Both the position numbers and the translations under genes were made by a program. Shown here piece by piece: positions 54,306 through 63,216 of a stretch of 64,000 nucleotides of DNA (position 1 is the stretch's first letter; each line of letters begins with the position of its first letter). Location: contig NZ_BEWC01000001.1 of the NCBI RefSeq assembly GCF_003112575.1, forward strand, positions 1,240,001-1,304,000, written 5' to 3'. The DNA comes from Streptomyces ardesiacus (GTDB lineage: Bacteria; Actinomycetota; Actinomycetes; Streptomycetales; Streptomycetaceae). The notes beneath the pieces are model-generated. The model saw nothing but the letters and a program-made list of their open reading frames with translations, did no database searches and had not been told where the DNA came from.

Positions 54306-55136
54306 ATGGCCACGGTCACCACCTCCGACGGCACCACCCTCTTCTACAAGGACTGGGGCCCGCGCGACGCGCAGCCGGTCGTCTTCCATCACGGATGGCC
54401 GCTCAGCGCCGACGACTGGGACAACCAGATGTTGTTCTTCCTCTCCCACGGCTTTCGCGTCATCGCCCACGACCGGCGTGGCCACGGACGCTCGGACCAG
54501 CCCGCCACCGGCCACGACATGGACACCTACGCCGCCGACGTCGCGGCGCTGACCGAGGCCCTCGACCTGCGGGACGCGGTGCACATCGGCCACTCCACCG
54601 GCGGCGGCGAGGTCGCGCGCTACGTGGCGCGCGCCGAGCCGGGCCGGGTGGCGAAGGCCGTCCTCGTCAGTGCCGTCCCGCCGGTGATGGTGAGGTCCGA
54701 GTCCAACCCCGAGGGCCTGCCGATCGAGGTCTTCGACGAGTTCCGCACGGCCCTCGCCGCCAATCGCGCGCAGTTCTTCATCGACGTGCCGTCCGGTCCC
54801 TTCTACGGCTTCAACCGGGAGGGCGCGACGGTGTCCCAGGGGCTGATCGACCGCTGGTGGCTCCAGGGCATGGCGGGCGCGGCCAACGCGCACTACGAGT
54901 GCATCGCCGCGTTCTCGGAGACCGACTTCACCGAGGACCTCAAGCGGATCGAGGTCCCGGTCCTCGTCGCGCACGGAACGGACGACCAGGTCGTGCCCTA
55001 CGCCGACGCCGCTCCGAAGTCGGTGGAACTCCTGGCGAACGGCACCCTCAAGGCGTACGAAGGACTTCCGCACGGGATGCTCTCGACCCACCCGGAGGTC
55101 GTCAACCCCGACCTCCTGGCCTTCGTGAAGTCGTAA
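54306..55136 (+). CDS. Alpha/beta hydrolase, cofactor-free haloperoxidase/arylesterase type
   Basis: This 276-residue serine hydrolase has the classic bacterial non-heme chloroperoxidase (CPO) layout: oxyanion [22 protein letters not shown], nucleophile [13 protein letters not shown] (Ser about 99), acid Asp in [10 protein letters not shown] and catalytic His in [12 protein letters not shown]. The natural function is probably ester or lactone hydrolysis; the perhydrolase activity is a known side reaction. The ATG at 54306 is preceded by GGAAGGATC. The GC-rich stretch 55150-55197 after the gene contains short GGGCGGCC dyads that may terminate transcription. Confidence 0.92.
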   Translation: MATVTTSDGTTLFYKDWGPRDAQPVVFHHGWPLSADDWDNQMLFFLSHGFRVIAHDRRGHGRSDQPATGHDMDTYAADVAALTEALDLRDAVHIGHSTGGGEVARYVARAEPGRVAKAVLVSAVPPVMVRSESNPEGLPIEVFDEFRTALAANRAQFFIDVPSGPFYGFNREGATVSQGLIDRWWLQGMAGAANAHYECIAAFSETDFTEDLKRIEVPVLVAHGTDDQVVPYADAAPKSVELLANGTLKAYEGLPHGMLSTHPEVVNPDLLAFVKS

Positions 55137-55197
55137 GCCGGGCCACGGCGCCCCCGGGGGGAGGCGGGCGGCCGGGCGGGCGGCCGCCCCGGGCGCG

Positions 55198-56016
55198 TCA
55201 GGCCGCCGCCATCGCCTCGTGCTTCCAGAACCCCGAGAAGGTGATGCGCTCCTTCGGCAGGCCCAGGCGGTGCAGGTGCCTGCGCCCCTCGGTGGCCAGG
55301 GTCGACTCGCCGACGACGAAGGCGTATCCGGCCGCGTCGGCGCGGGTCAGCCGGCGCAGCTCACGCAGCGCGGCGGCGCCGGGGACCGAGGCGCCGGCCC
55401 GGCGCACGACCCAGGAGACGGTCACCCCGGCCGGGGCGTCCAGTGCGCGGCGGTCGGCGTCGGTGGGGATCTCCTGGATGAGGCGTCCCACGGTGCCCTC
55501 GGGGAGCGAACGCATGATGCTCGCCGTGGCGGGCAGTCCGGTCTCGTCGGCCACCACGGTGACCTCGGAGGCGCCCGGCGGGCAGTCGAAGAGGACGCCC
55601 TGGTCGAGCAGGGCGAGCGCGTCGCCGGGGCGGGCGGCGCAGGCCCAGATCGCGGCCCTGCCCTCGATCTCGCCCGTGGGGCCGCGGTGGACGACGAAGT
55701 CGATGTCCAGCTCGGCCGCCTCGCTGCGGTAGTCGGCCACCGAGTAGTTGGCGCAGTGCGGACGCTCCTCCTCGGGGATCGCCAGATACGGCTGCCACCA
55801 CTGGGAACCGCGGAACTCCGGCAGCCGCAGGCCGCGTTGGTGGGAGAGCGGGAAGAACAGACGGAACCAGTGGTCGTACCCCAGCCACGGGAAGCCGCCC
55901 AGATCGGGACCGGTGACCGTGACGCGCTGCATGGACGGGGAGATCCGCTCGGTCCGCACGACGTGGGCGCGGAACATCTGCGGGTGCTGGGGCGTGAGCC
56001 GTCGAACCTTTGCCAT
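55198..56016 (-). CDS. Siderophore-interacting FAD protein (ViuB/SIP type)
   Basis: This 272-residue cytoplasmic flavoprotein probably reduces ferric siderophores to release iron. FAD-binding domain residues are in ERISPSMQRVTVTGPDLGGF and YSVADYRSEAAELDIDFVVH, a GPTGEIEGRAAIWAC phosphate-site region follows, and the C-terminal SIP domain has VVGESTLATEGRRHLHRLGL and FSGFWKHEA. The ATG at 56016 lies only two bases from an iron box, leaving no room for a normal Shine-Dalgarno. It is adjacent to, but transcribed separately from, the GH3 gene, and is probably a functional partner of the cch cluster 8 kb away. Confidence 0.92.
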   Translation of the reverse strand: MAKVRRLTPQHPQMFRAHVVRTERISPSMQRVTVTGPDLGGFPWLGYDHWFRLFFPLSHQRGLRLPEFRGSQWWQPYLAIPEEERPHCANYSVADYRSEAAELDIDFVVHRGPTGEIEGRAAIWACAARPGDALALLDQGVLFDCPPGASEVTVVADETGLPATASIMRSLPEGTVGRLIQEIPTDADRRALDAPAGVTVSWVVRRAGASVPGAAALRELRRLTRADAAGYAFVVGESTLATEGRRHLHRLGLPKERITFSGFWKHEAMAAA

Positions 56017-56018
56017 GA

Positions 56019-56037
56019 AGGTAAGGCTAGCCTAAGT
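56019..56037. promoter_or_regulatory. Iron box at the start of the siderophore-interacting gene
   Basis: AGGTAAGGCTAGCCTAAGT contains the symmetric core TAAGGCTAGCCTAA-type sequence of DmdR1 sites. It overlaps the GH3 stop codon and lies two bases upstream of the SIP ATG, suggesting a transcript that starts at or near the start codon. Confidence 0.82.
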
Positions 56038-58311
56038 TGCGTGCGATGCCGAGTCCGTGATCTCCAGGCGGACACCCCGGGTCCGGTCGGACGCCGGGCC
56101 CGTCTCCAGTTCCACCACCCCGGGCTCGACCGCGAGCCGCAGGTCGCGCCCCACCGACGCCAGCGTGTCCGGCCCCACCTCGAAGACCGCGTCCGCCTCG
56201 GCGCCGGGCGCGATGCTCAGGCGGACGAAACCGCGCAGTTCGCGCACGCGCGGCCAGGACGTGCCCCCGGACAGACGGCGCACATAGAGCTGGACCGTCT
56301 CCTCGGCCCGGCGGGGCCCGGTGTTGCGGACCGTGACCCGGCAGGTCGCGAGCGGCGCCCGGGCGCCGACACGCGTGTGCGACAGGCGCGGCTCCCCGTA
56401 CTCCACGCTCGTGTACGACAGACCGTGCCCGAAGGCGTGGAGAGGCCCGGCGCTCTGGTCGACGTACCCGCGATAGCGGTGGTCCTTGCCGTTGTAGAAG
56501 ACGGGCAGTTGGGCCGCCGACCGGGGCACGGAGACCGGCAGCCGGCCGCGCGGCTCGGCGTCGCCGAACAGCACCTCGGCCACGGCGCGCCCACCGCGCG
56601 GGCCCGGGTACCAGGCGCTCAGCACCGCCGCCGGCGCGTCCGCCTCCGGCAGGGCGTGCGGGCGGCCCTGGACCAGCACCACCACGACCGGGGTCCCGGT
56701 CGCCGACACCGCCGCCAGCAGCGCCCGTTGCGCCGACGGCAGCGCCAGGTCCGCCAGGTCGACGCCCTCCCCGCAGGTCATCCCGGTCGCCGGTGCGGAC
56801 CCCGTGACGGCCGCGCCGTTGGCGTCGAAGACCGTGTCCGGGGAGCGGGCGCTGGACCCGCCCAGCACGAGCACCGCCACGTCGGATCCGGCCGCCAGCG
56901 CGACCGCCGCCGGGACCTGTGACACGTCCTCGCCCACGAGGTCGCACCCGCGGCCGTGCACCACCTCGGTTCCCGGCGCGGCCGCCGCGCGGACGCCCTC
57001 CAGAACGGTGATGCCGGAGCCCGGCCGCTGCGGTGCCGTGTAGTCGCCGATCTGCTGGGCCAGGGAGTCGGCGTTCGGCCCGAGGACCGCGATCCGCCGC
57101 AGCCCGCGGGACAGGGGCAGCACGCCGCCCTCGTGGGAGAGCAGCGTCACCGAGGCACGGGCGACACGCTCGCTCAACTCCCCAGGATCGGGTAGGACTT
57201 CGGCGTCGGCCGACGGCACGGGTGCCTCGAACAGGCCCAGGCGGAACTTCAGGGCGAGGACCCGGGCCACCGCGGCGTCCAGCGCCGGCTCGGACACCAG
57301 ACCGCGCTCCACCGCCTCGCCGAGCCGGGTGAAGGAGTCGTCCCACAGGCTCAGATCGCATCCCGCGTCCAGGGCCAGCGCCCCGGCCGCCACCGGATCG
57401 CCGGTCAGCCGGACCAGCCGGTCCACCGCCGTGCCGTCCGCCATGACGACGCCCTCGAAGCCCCACTGGGTGCGCAGCAGGTCGGTCAGCAGGTACCGGC
57501 TGGCGACGCAGGGCAGGCCGTCGAACTCGTTGTAGGCGGCCATCACCCCGGCCGCGCCCGCGGCCACCCCCGCCCGGGCCGCCGCGAGATGCACCTCGTG
57601 CAGTTCGCGCGTCCCCAGCTCCGTCGCCGCGCTGTTGCGGCCGCCGACCGTGGCGCCCTGCCCGGCGAAGTGCTTGAGGACCACGGCCACCCCCGCCCGT
57701 CCCGCGCCCTCGACCAGCGCCTCGGTCATCCGCGCCGCCAGGTACGGGTCCTCCGCGAAGCACTCCTCGCTGCGTCCCCAGCGCGGGTCGCGCACCAGGT
57801 CGAGCGCCGACACCAGCGCGATGTGCGCACCGCGGGCCCGCAGTTCGCCCGCGGCCCCGGCCACGGCATCGGCGTACAGCCGCGGGTCCCAGGTGGCACC
57901 GGCCGCGAGGTTCACCGGCAGCACCGTGCCGTCCAGCGCCTGGTGGCCGTGCGGCATCTCCTCCACCAGCAGGGCCGGGATGCCGAGCCGGGTGTGGTCC
58001 ACGAGGTACCGCTGCACGGCCGCCGCCGCCCGGGCCCCGTCCCGCGCGTCGAGGCCGTCCGCGAAGCCGACGCCGGACCAGGCGTCGGCCCGCTGCAGCC
58101 CGTACAGCGCGCCCATGCCGTCGAAGGCGGCGACCTCCGCGCGGAAGGCGTCGGTGAGGCGGTGTCCGTCCCCGGCGCGCTCGTAGGCGTCCCAGCCGTA
58201 CATGCGCTGGTTGAGCTGGCCGACCTTCTCCGGCAGCGTCATGCGGTCCAGCAGGTCACGGACGCGGTCCGGCACGGGGGCCGCCGGATCGCGGTAGCGG
58301 GGGAGGGTCAT
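56032..58311 (-). CDS. GH3-family beta-glycosidase
   Basis: This 759-residue, apparently cytoplasmic GH3 enzyme has an N-terminal TIM barrel with KHFAGQGATVGGRNSA and the nucleophile Asp in GVVMADGTAVDRL (about residue 294). An alpha/beta sandwich (about 390-600) and a C-terminal fibronectin-III-like domain (HTRVGARAPLATCRVTVRNTGPRRAEETVQLYV) follow. There is no signal peptide, so it probably cleaves imported oligosaccharides. It overlaps the GH5-like gene by four bases (ATGA) and closes the LacI-controlled operon. Substrate could be a beta-glucoside or beta-xyloside; the sequence does not decide. Confidence 0.92.
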   Translation of the reverse strand: MTLPRYRDPAAPVPDRVRDLLDRMTLPEKVGQLNQRMYGWDAYERAGDGHRLTDAFRAEVAAFDGMGALYGLQRADAWSGVGFADGLDARDGARAAAAVQRYLVDHTRLGIPALLVEEMPHGHQALDGTVLPVNLAAGATWDPRLYADAVAGAAGELRARGAHIALVSALDLVRDPRWGRSEECFAEDPYLAARMTEALVEGAGRAGVAVVLKHFAGQGATVGGRNSAATELGTRELHEVHLAAARAGVAAGAAGVMAAYNEFDGLPCVASRYLLTDLLRTQWGFEGVVMADGTAVDRLVRLTGDPVAAGALALDAGCDLSLWDDSFTRLGEAVERGLVSEPALDAAVARVLALKFRLGLFEAPVPSADAEVLPDPGELSERVARASVTLLSHEGGVLPLSRGLRRIAVLGPNADSLAQQIGDYTAPQRPGSGITVLEGVRAAAAPGTEVVHGRGCDLVGEDVSQVPAAVALAAGSDVAVLVLGGSSARSPDTVFDANGAAVTGSAPATGMTCGEGVDLADLALPSAQRALLAAVSATGTPVVVVLVQGRPHALPEADAPAAVLSAWYPGPRGGRAVAEVLFGDAEPRGRLPVSVPRSAAQLPVFYNGKDHRYRGYVDQSAGPLHAFGHGLSYTSVEYGEPRLSHTRVGARAPLATCRVTVRNTGPRRAEETVQLYVRRLSGGTSWPRVRELRGFVRLSIAPGAEADAVFEVGPDTLASVGRDLRLAVEPGVVELETGPASDRTRGVRLEITDSASHAT

Positions 58312-60242
58312 CGCAGCTCCAGCACGACCACGCCGTACGCGTCGAGCGCCACGTCCCGCACCGGGGCGCCGTCGAACAGGCCGTGCAGCGTGCCCTCGGC
58401 GGCCGGACGGACCACGAGCGGGTCGGGACTCTGGCTGACCAGCCACACGAAACGGCGGCCGTCGGCGTGGACGAGGACGTCCGCCGAGACGTGCGGGTCC
58501 TCGACCGTGACGGGCCGCCGCACGCCCGCCACCCGGGCCAGCGCCGCGTAGAGACGGTGCGTGACATCGGGGTTGACACGCGCGGTGCGGGCCGCCATGT
58601 GCTCCAGCGGATAGGTGGCCAGCACCGTGCGGCCGACGCCGGTCTCGTGCACGATCAGCGCCGGCCGGCCGTGCGCGTCCACGGCCACGACGCGTCCGGC
58701 ACGCGGTACGACGGGCAGGTAGGCGCGGCTGTCCTCGTTCCCGGCGACCGGGAAGCGCAGCACCTCGCCGGCGCGCAGGCCGCCGAAGTCCTCGGTGAAC
58801 GTCATCTCCAGCTCGTCGTCCTCGATCGGCTCGGCGACGCCGTACGACAACTGCAGCTCCACGCCGAAGAGCCCGTCGAGGTCGTCGAACCACGGGCCCC
58901 GGGTGACCGGGTGCTCGCCGGAGCAGAACGACAGGTACACGGTGGCGCCCTCGGCGGCCCGGCGGGCCAGCTCCCTGCGGGTGCGGGTGGTGAGCTGCCG
59001 GGTGGCCGGGAGGAGGTAGAGCGACGCCTCGCCCGGCAGTCCGTCGGCCTCGCGGGTGAGGGCCACCGGCAGGTCGGCGGCGCGCGCCGTCACGTAACCC
59101 TGGTGCAGGGACGTGAAGATCAGCGGCCGGTCGGCGGGGCGGCTGTAGGGGTAGCCGCGTTCGAGGAAGGCGGGCACGACCAGGGCCGCGCCGGCGTCCG
59201 CGCGGACGCAGCGGGTGAAGTCCACCGCCTTCAACACCTCGGCGAAGGACGCCAGTTCCCGCAACGGAGCCTTGGGTGCCCCGGCGGAGTCGGTGATGCC
59301 GAAGTGCATCTCGAAGGGGTGGTGGTCGTAGGGGGACCGGTCCCACAGGTCGTCGTAGTCGGTGTTGTTCCAGGCGAGCCAGCCCGTGGCCCCGCCCAGC
59401 AGCGAGTTGTGCAGGGTCTGCCGGTAGAAGACGCCCGCGTTGGCGGCCGAGACGGTGTCGGTCGACAGCCCGAACTCCTCCAGCACGACGGGCTGCCCGG
59501 TCACCGAGGCCAGCTCGCACTCGAACGCGGCACGGTAGTGCTGGCGCGGCCGGTCGGTGTCGGAGCGGTACACGTGCGGGCCGACGAAGTCGACGTACTC
59601 GGCCGTCTCCCGCAGCGAGAAGCCGTTGTCGCGGCCGGTGACCTCGATGCCCCACGCCCCGTCGCCCAGCGACACCGGCTGCGTCGCGCCCGTCGCCCGC
59701 ACCGCGTTGCACATGGCCTGCGCCCACGCGGTCACCACGTCGGAGGACGGCGGGTCCACCTGGTAGATCCGGCCGTACCCGGGCATCTCGTTGGTGATCA
59801 GCCAGCCCGTGACCGCCGGGTGGTCCTTGAAGCGGCGGGCCATGCGGGAGACGAACCAGGCCTGGCGGCCGACCATCCACACGTCCTCGTACAGGTCCCG
59901 GTTGCCGCGCCAGGCGGGGTCCCAGTTCTCGCCCGACATGTGGCCGACGATGAAGGTCGGTATGGTCCCCATGCCGGCCTGCGCGTGGGCGTCGAGGAAG
60001 TCCTCGAACCGCGCGCACAGTTCCTCGTCGATCCGGTCCGGCTCCGGGTGGAAGTCCGGCCAGTAGAAGAAGGAACGGGTCGTGTTCAGGCCGTGCTCGG
60101 CGAGCACACGCAGTTCGTCACGGACGACGGCCGGGTCGTAGTTCCGCCACATCAGCGGACCGCCGGTGCGGGACCAGAAGTTGGCGCCGAGCCAGGGCAG
60201 GACGTCGGGCTGGTGGGTGAGCTGGGCGCTGTGGCGTCGCAT
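58308..60242 (-). CDS. GH5-like TIM-barrel glycosidase
   Basis: This 644-residue protein without signal peptide has a clan GH-A barrel (about 15-400): acid/base Glu in WLITNEMPGYG and nucleophile Glu in VVLEEFGLSTD. The C-terminal half (about 400-640) contains a beta-galactosidase-trimerisation-like region (TRRELARRAAEGATVYLSFCSGEHP) and a beta domain. Closest general match is GH5 or related beta-mannosidase/GH2-GH42-like enzymes. The start is the ATG at 60242, with AAGGACC upstream. It lies 65 bases downstream of the LacI gene, and its stop overlaps the GH3 start. Confidence 0.82.
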   Translation of the reverse strand: MRRHSAQLTHQPDVLPWLGANFWSRTGGPLMWRNYDPAVVRDELRVLAEHGLNTTRSFFYWPDFHPEPDRIDEELCARFEDFLDAHAQAGMGTIPTFIVGHMSGENWDPAWRGNRDLYEDVWMVGRQAWFVSRMARRFKDHPAVTGWLITNEMPGYGRIYQVDPPSSDVVTAWAQAMCNAVRATGATQPVSLGDGAWGIEVTGRDNGFSLRETAEYVDFVGPHVYRSDTDRPRQHYRAAFECELASVTGQPVVLEEFGLSTDTVSAANAGVFYRQTLHNSLLGGATGWLAWNNTDYDDLWDRSPYDHHPFEMHFGITDSAGAPKAPLRELASFAEVLKAVDFTRCVRADAGAALVVPAFLERGYPYSRPADRPLIFTSLHQGYVTARAADLPVALTREADGLPGEASLYLLPATRQLTTRTRRELARRAAEGATVYLSFCSGEHPVTRGPWFDDLDGLFGVELQLSYGVAEPIEDDELEMTFTEDFGGLRAGEVLRFPVAGNEDSRAYLPVVPRAGRVVAVDAHGRPALIVHETGVGRTVLATYPLEHMAARTARVNPDVTHRLYAALARVAGVRRPVTVEDPHVSADVLVHADGRRFVWLVSQSPDPLVVRPAAEGTLHGLFDGAPVRDVALDAYGVVVLELR

Positions 60243-60307
60243 GGTCCTTCTCGGGTGGTGGGGGTGCGGAGGGTGCGTGGCCGCGGTCCGCCGCGGCCCG
60301 GTGGTGG

Positions 60308-61351
60308 TCAGGTGGGGGCGGGCCCCGTGGACTCGCGTACGACCAGGCGGGGCCGTGCGGCGAGGGCGGTGTCCTCGACCTCCTCGCCGCACAGGGCGAG
60401 GAGCATGCGGGCGGCGGCCGCGCCGACCCGCTGCACCTGCTGGTCGACGGTGGTCAGCCGGGGATGGAGCCAGGAGCCGAGCGGCAGGTTGTCGTAGCCG
60501 ACGACGGACAGGTCGCGGGGCACGGTCAGCCCCGCCCGCTGGGCGGTGCCGATGCCGCAGACCGCCATCGAGTCGTTGGCGTACACGATCGCCGTGGGCC
60601 GGTCGGCGGCGTCGAGGAGTGCCTCCGTGGCGCCCACGGCACGCCGTTCGCTGAAGTCGGTGGGCAGGACCGCGAACGGGCGCAGGCCCGCCTCGCGCAG
60701 GGCCTGCTCGAAGGCCGCCCTGCGGACGCGGGTGTGCTGGAGCTCGGGCGGCCCGCTGACGTAGGCGACGCGCCGGTGTCCGCGGTCCAGCAGGTGCGCG
60801 ACCGCCTCGGCGATCCCCGCGCCCTGGTCGCGCAGCCCGATGCGCGGCACGACTGCCGTGTCGTCGGGCGACCCGAGCAGCACCGCCGGCAGTCCCAGAC
60901 GGGCGAGCAGCGCGGGCCGGGCGTCGTCGTCGCGGGCGTCGGTGAGCACGGCGCCGTCCACCCGGCCCTCGGCCGCGAGCCGCTCGTACAGCGCGTTCTC
61001 CTCGCGGTGACCGCTGACCAGGTGCAGCAGCAGACCGTAGCCGCGCGGCGCCAGTTCGCCCTCTATGCCGGTGATCAGCTCGCTGAAGTGCGGGTCGGAG
61101 CCGAGGACGTCCGTGGGGCGCCGCACCACCAGGGCGAGGCTGCGGGTGCGCGCGTTGCGCAGTGCCGCGGCGGAGGCGCTGGGCGACCAGCCCAGCTCCA
61201 GCGCGGTGTCGAGGATCCGGCGGCGGGTCGCCTCGGAGAGGCGGCCCTTGTTGTTGAAGGCCTGGGACACGGCGGCCGTGGACACCCCGGCCGCCGCCGC
61301 GACCGCCTTGATCGTGGGCCGGCGGCCGGCCCGCCCGGTGGTCACGCTCAC
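60308..61351 (-). CDS. LacI-family sugar operon repressor
   Basis: This 347-residue regulator has an N-terminal LacI helix-turn-helix (PTIKAVAAAAGVSTAAVSQAFNNKGRLSEATRRRIL, residues about 11-46) and hinge, plus a periplasmic-binding-type effector domain (SLALVVRRPTDVLG...; ERRAVGATEALLDAADRPTAIVYANDSMAVCG; ISVVGYDNLPL-like DLSVVGYDN). The GTG at 61351 overlaps the permease stop (GTGA), placing it inside the operon it probably controls. The operator is expected upstream of the binding-protein gene, outside the window. Confidence 0.94.
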   Translation of the reverse strand: MSVTTGRAGRRPTIKAVAAAAGVSTAAVSQAFNNKGRLSEATRRRILDTALELGWSPSASAAALRNARTRSLALVVRRPTDVLGSDPHFSELITGIEGELAPRGYGLLLHLVSGHREENALYERLAAEGRVDGAVLTDARDDDARPALLARLGLPAVLLGSPDDTAVVPRIGLRDQGAGIAEAVAHLLDRGHRRVAYVSGPPELQHTRVRRAAFEQALREAGLRPFAVLPTDFSERRAVGATEALLDAADRPTAIVYANDSMAVCGIGTAQRAGLTVPRDLSVVGYDNLPLGSWLHPRLTTVDQQVQRVGAAAARMLLALCGEEVEDTALAARPRLVVRESTGPAPT

Positions 61352-62175
61352 ATCTTCACCGCCCCGCTGACCAGGGCCTGCTGCATGCGCTTCTGGAGCA
61401 GGGTGTAGACGAGCCACACCGGCACCAGGGTCAGCACCGTGCCCGCCGTCAGCACGCCGTAGTCCGTGCCGGTGATCGACTTCAGCGTCGGCAGCGCCAC
61501 CTGCACCGTCCGCTGCGCCGGGTCCGGACCGATGATGACCAGGGAGTACAGGTACTCGTTCCAGAAGGTCAGGAAGTTCAGCAGCAGCACTGTGGCGATG
61601 CCCGGCAGGCACATCGGCGTGTAGACGTGCCGCAGCACCGCGAAGGTGGACGCCCCGTCCAGCCGGGCGGCCTCCTCCATCTCCGGCGGGATGGTGCGCA
61701 TGAACTGCACCAGGATCACCACCGACAGAGGCAGCGCCGTGGCCGGCAGGAACAGCACCATGAAGATCCGGGTGTGGAACAGCCCGGTGGCCGCCGCGAG
61801 GAGGAAGGTGGGGAAGAGCGCCGCGAAGGTCGGGATCAGGAAGCCCAGCGAGAAGACCTTCTCGACCACGCCCGCCAGCCGCCCGGTCGAACGCGCCAGC
61901 GCGAACGCGGCCGGGATCGCCAGCAGCAGTGTCAGCGCCAGCGAGAACAGCGTCACCAGCGCCGAGTTGACGACCGCGAGACCGAGGTCGGCGCTCTCGA
62001 AGGCCGTACGGAAGTTGCCGAACCCCAGCGAGGTGGGCGGGGCGAAGGGGTGCGCGAAAATCTCGTCGTTCGACTTGAAGGCCGACGCGAGGAAGTAGTA
62101 CAGCGGGACGACGAGCAGCACCGCGTACGTCCACACCAGGATGTGGGCCGGGAGCCAGCGCTTGCCGAGCTTCAT
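61348..62175 (-). CDS. ABC sugar permease, MalG-type (second operon)
   Basis: This 275-residue CUT1 permease has six hydrophobic helices and an EAA loop EEAARLDGASTFAVLRHVYTPMCLPG. The ATG at 62175 follows GGAG and lies 14 bases after the first permease gene. An open frame to 62460 is not used. It partners the next permease; an ATPase gene is absent from the operon. Confidence 0.94.
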   Translation of the reverse strand: MKLGKRWLPAHILVWTYAVLLVVPLYYFLASAFKSNDEIFAHPFAPPTSLGFGNFRTAFESADLGLAVVNSALVTLFSLALTLLLAIPAAFALARSTGRLAGVVEKVFSLGFLIPTFAALFPTFLLAAATGLFHTRIFMVLFLPATALPLSVVILVQFMRTIPPEMEEAARLDGASTFAVLRHVYTPMCLPGIATVLLLNFLTFWNEYLYSLVIIGPDPAQRTVQVALPTLKSITGTDYGVLTAGTVLTLVPVWLVYTLLQKRMQQALVSGAVKM

Positions 62176-62189
62176 CAGTGCTGCTCCGA

Positions 62190-63131
62190 TCAGTAGTTCT
62201 GGCGGAAGACGCGGCGGATCGTCAGCAGCCCGACGAGTCCGGCCAGGAAGAGGAGGACCCCGACGGTCTGGCTGTAGCCGAGGTCGGCGGCGATGAACGC
62301 CTTCTGGTAGACGAGGAAGGACAGCGTGGTGGACGAGGTGCCCGGACCGCCCTGCGTGAGCAGCAGCACGTGCTGTGCCGAGCCGAACAGCGTCCACAGG
62401 AACTGGAGCATCGTCACGACGCCCACGTAGTCGCGGACGACGGGGAAGTGGACCGACCACATCGTCCGCCAGTGCCCCGCCCCGTCCAACTGGGCGGCCT
62501 CACCCAGCTCGTCCGGCACACTGCCCAGCCGGGCGGCGAACAGTACGGCGGTGAAACCGATGCCGGCCCAGATGTCCAGGGCGATCAGACAGGCCAGGGC
62601 CGTCGACGGCGAGGCCAGCCAGGCGTCGGCGAGGGAGCCGAGGCCGACGCTCTCCAGCCCTCCGTTGAGCAGACCGTCCGGGGACAGGGCCGCGTAGAAG
62701 ACCATCGCCTTCGCGGGCGTGGAGATCAGCCCGGGGATGAAGAGCAGATAGCGGATGACCCTGTGTCCGGGCGGCCGTTGGGCGACGTAGTACCCCAGCA
62801 TGAACGCGCAGACGATCATCACCGGGACGGCGACGGCCAGTTGGACCGCGGTGTTGCGGACCGCGTCCCAGAACACCGGGTCGTCCAGCACCGTCCGGAC
62901 GTTGTCGAGCCCGGCGAAGGACACCGGCTGGAGCATGCCCGGCCAGTGCAGGGCCGCGATCACGAAGATGGCGAGCAGCGGCCCGACCATGAAGACCAGG
63001 TACCACACCAGCGCGGGCACCGCGAGGACGGTGCCGCCCTGCCGGGGCCGGCGCCCGGCCGGGGCGGGGGAGGCGGGCGGGGCGGACCTGCGGGCCGCGC
63101 TCCCGTCCGGCGTCGTCGTGAGCGTCGTCAT
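62190..63131 (-). CDS. ABC sugar permease, MalF-type (second operon)
   Basis: This 313-residue membrane protein with a basic Pro-rich cytoplasmic N-terminus has helices from about residue 35 and the EAA motif GEAAQLDGAGHWRTMWSVHFPVVR. The start is the ATG at 63131. It is separated from the binding-protein gene by 85 bases and from the second permease by 14, in a normal CUT1 order. Confidence 0.94.
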   Translation of the reverse strand: MTTLTTTPDGSAARRSAPPASPAPAGRRPRQGGTVLAVPALVWYLVFMVGPLLAIFVIAALHWPGMLQPVSFAGLDNVRTVLDDPVFWDAVRNTAVQLAVAVPVMIVCAFMLGYYVAQRPPGHRVIRYLLFIPGLISTPAKAMVFYAALSPDGLLNGGLESVGLGSLADAWLASPSTALACLIALDIWAGIGFTAVLFAARLGSVPDELGEAAQLDGAGHWRTMWSVHFPVVRDYVGVVTMLQFLWTLFGSAQHVLLLTQGGPGTSSTTLSFLVYQKAFIAADLGYSQTVGVLLFLAGLVGLLTIRRVFRQNY

Positions 63132-63216
63132 GCGGTGACTCCCGGAGTACGGGGGGAACGGGGGAGGGGGACGAGGGCGAAGCGGGCGGCGCCGCCGGCG
63201 CGGCGGGGGCGGCGGC

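Noticed and set aside
56032..60242. A possible GH3-GH5 fusion, because the GH3 frame stays open far upstream across the GH5-like gene
   Set aside because: The GH5-like gene has its own start, domains and stop in another frame, and the GH3 ATG overlaps that stop (ATGA). These are two coupled genes.
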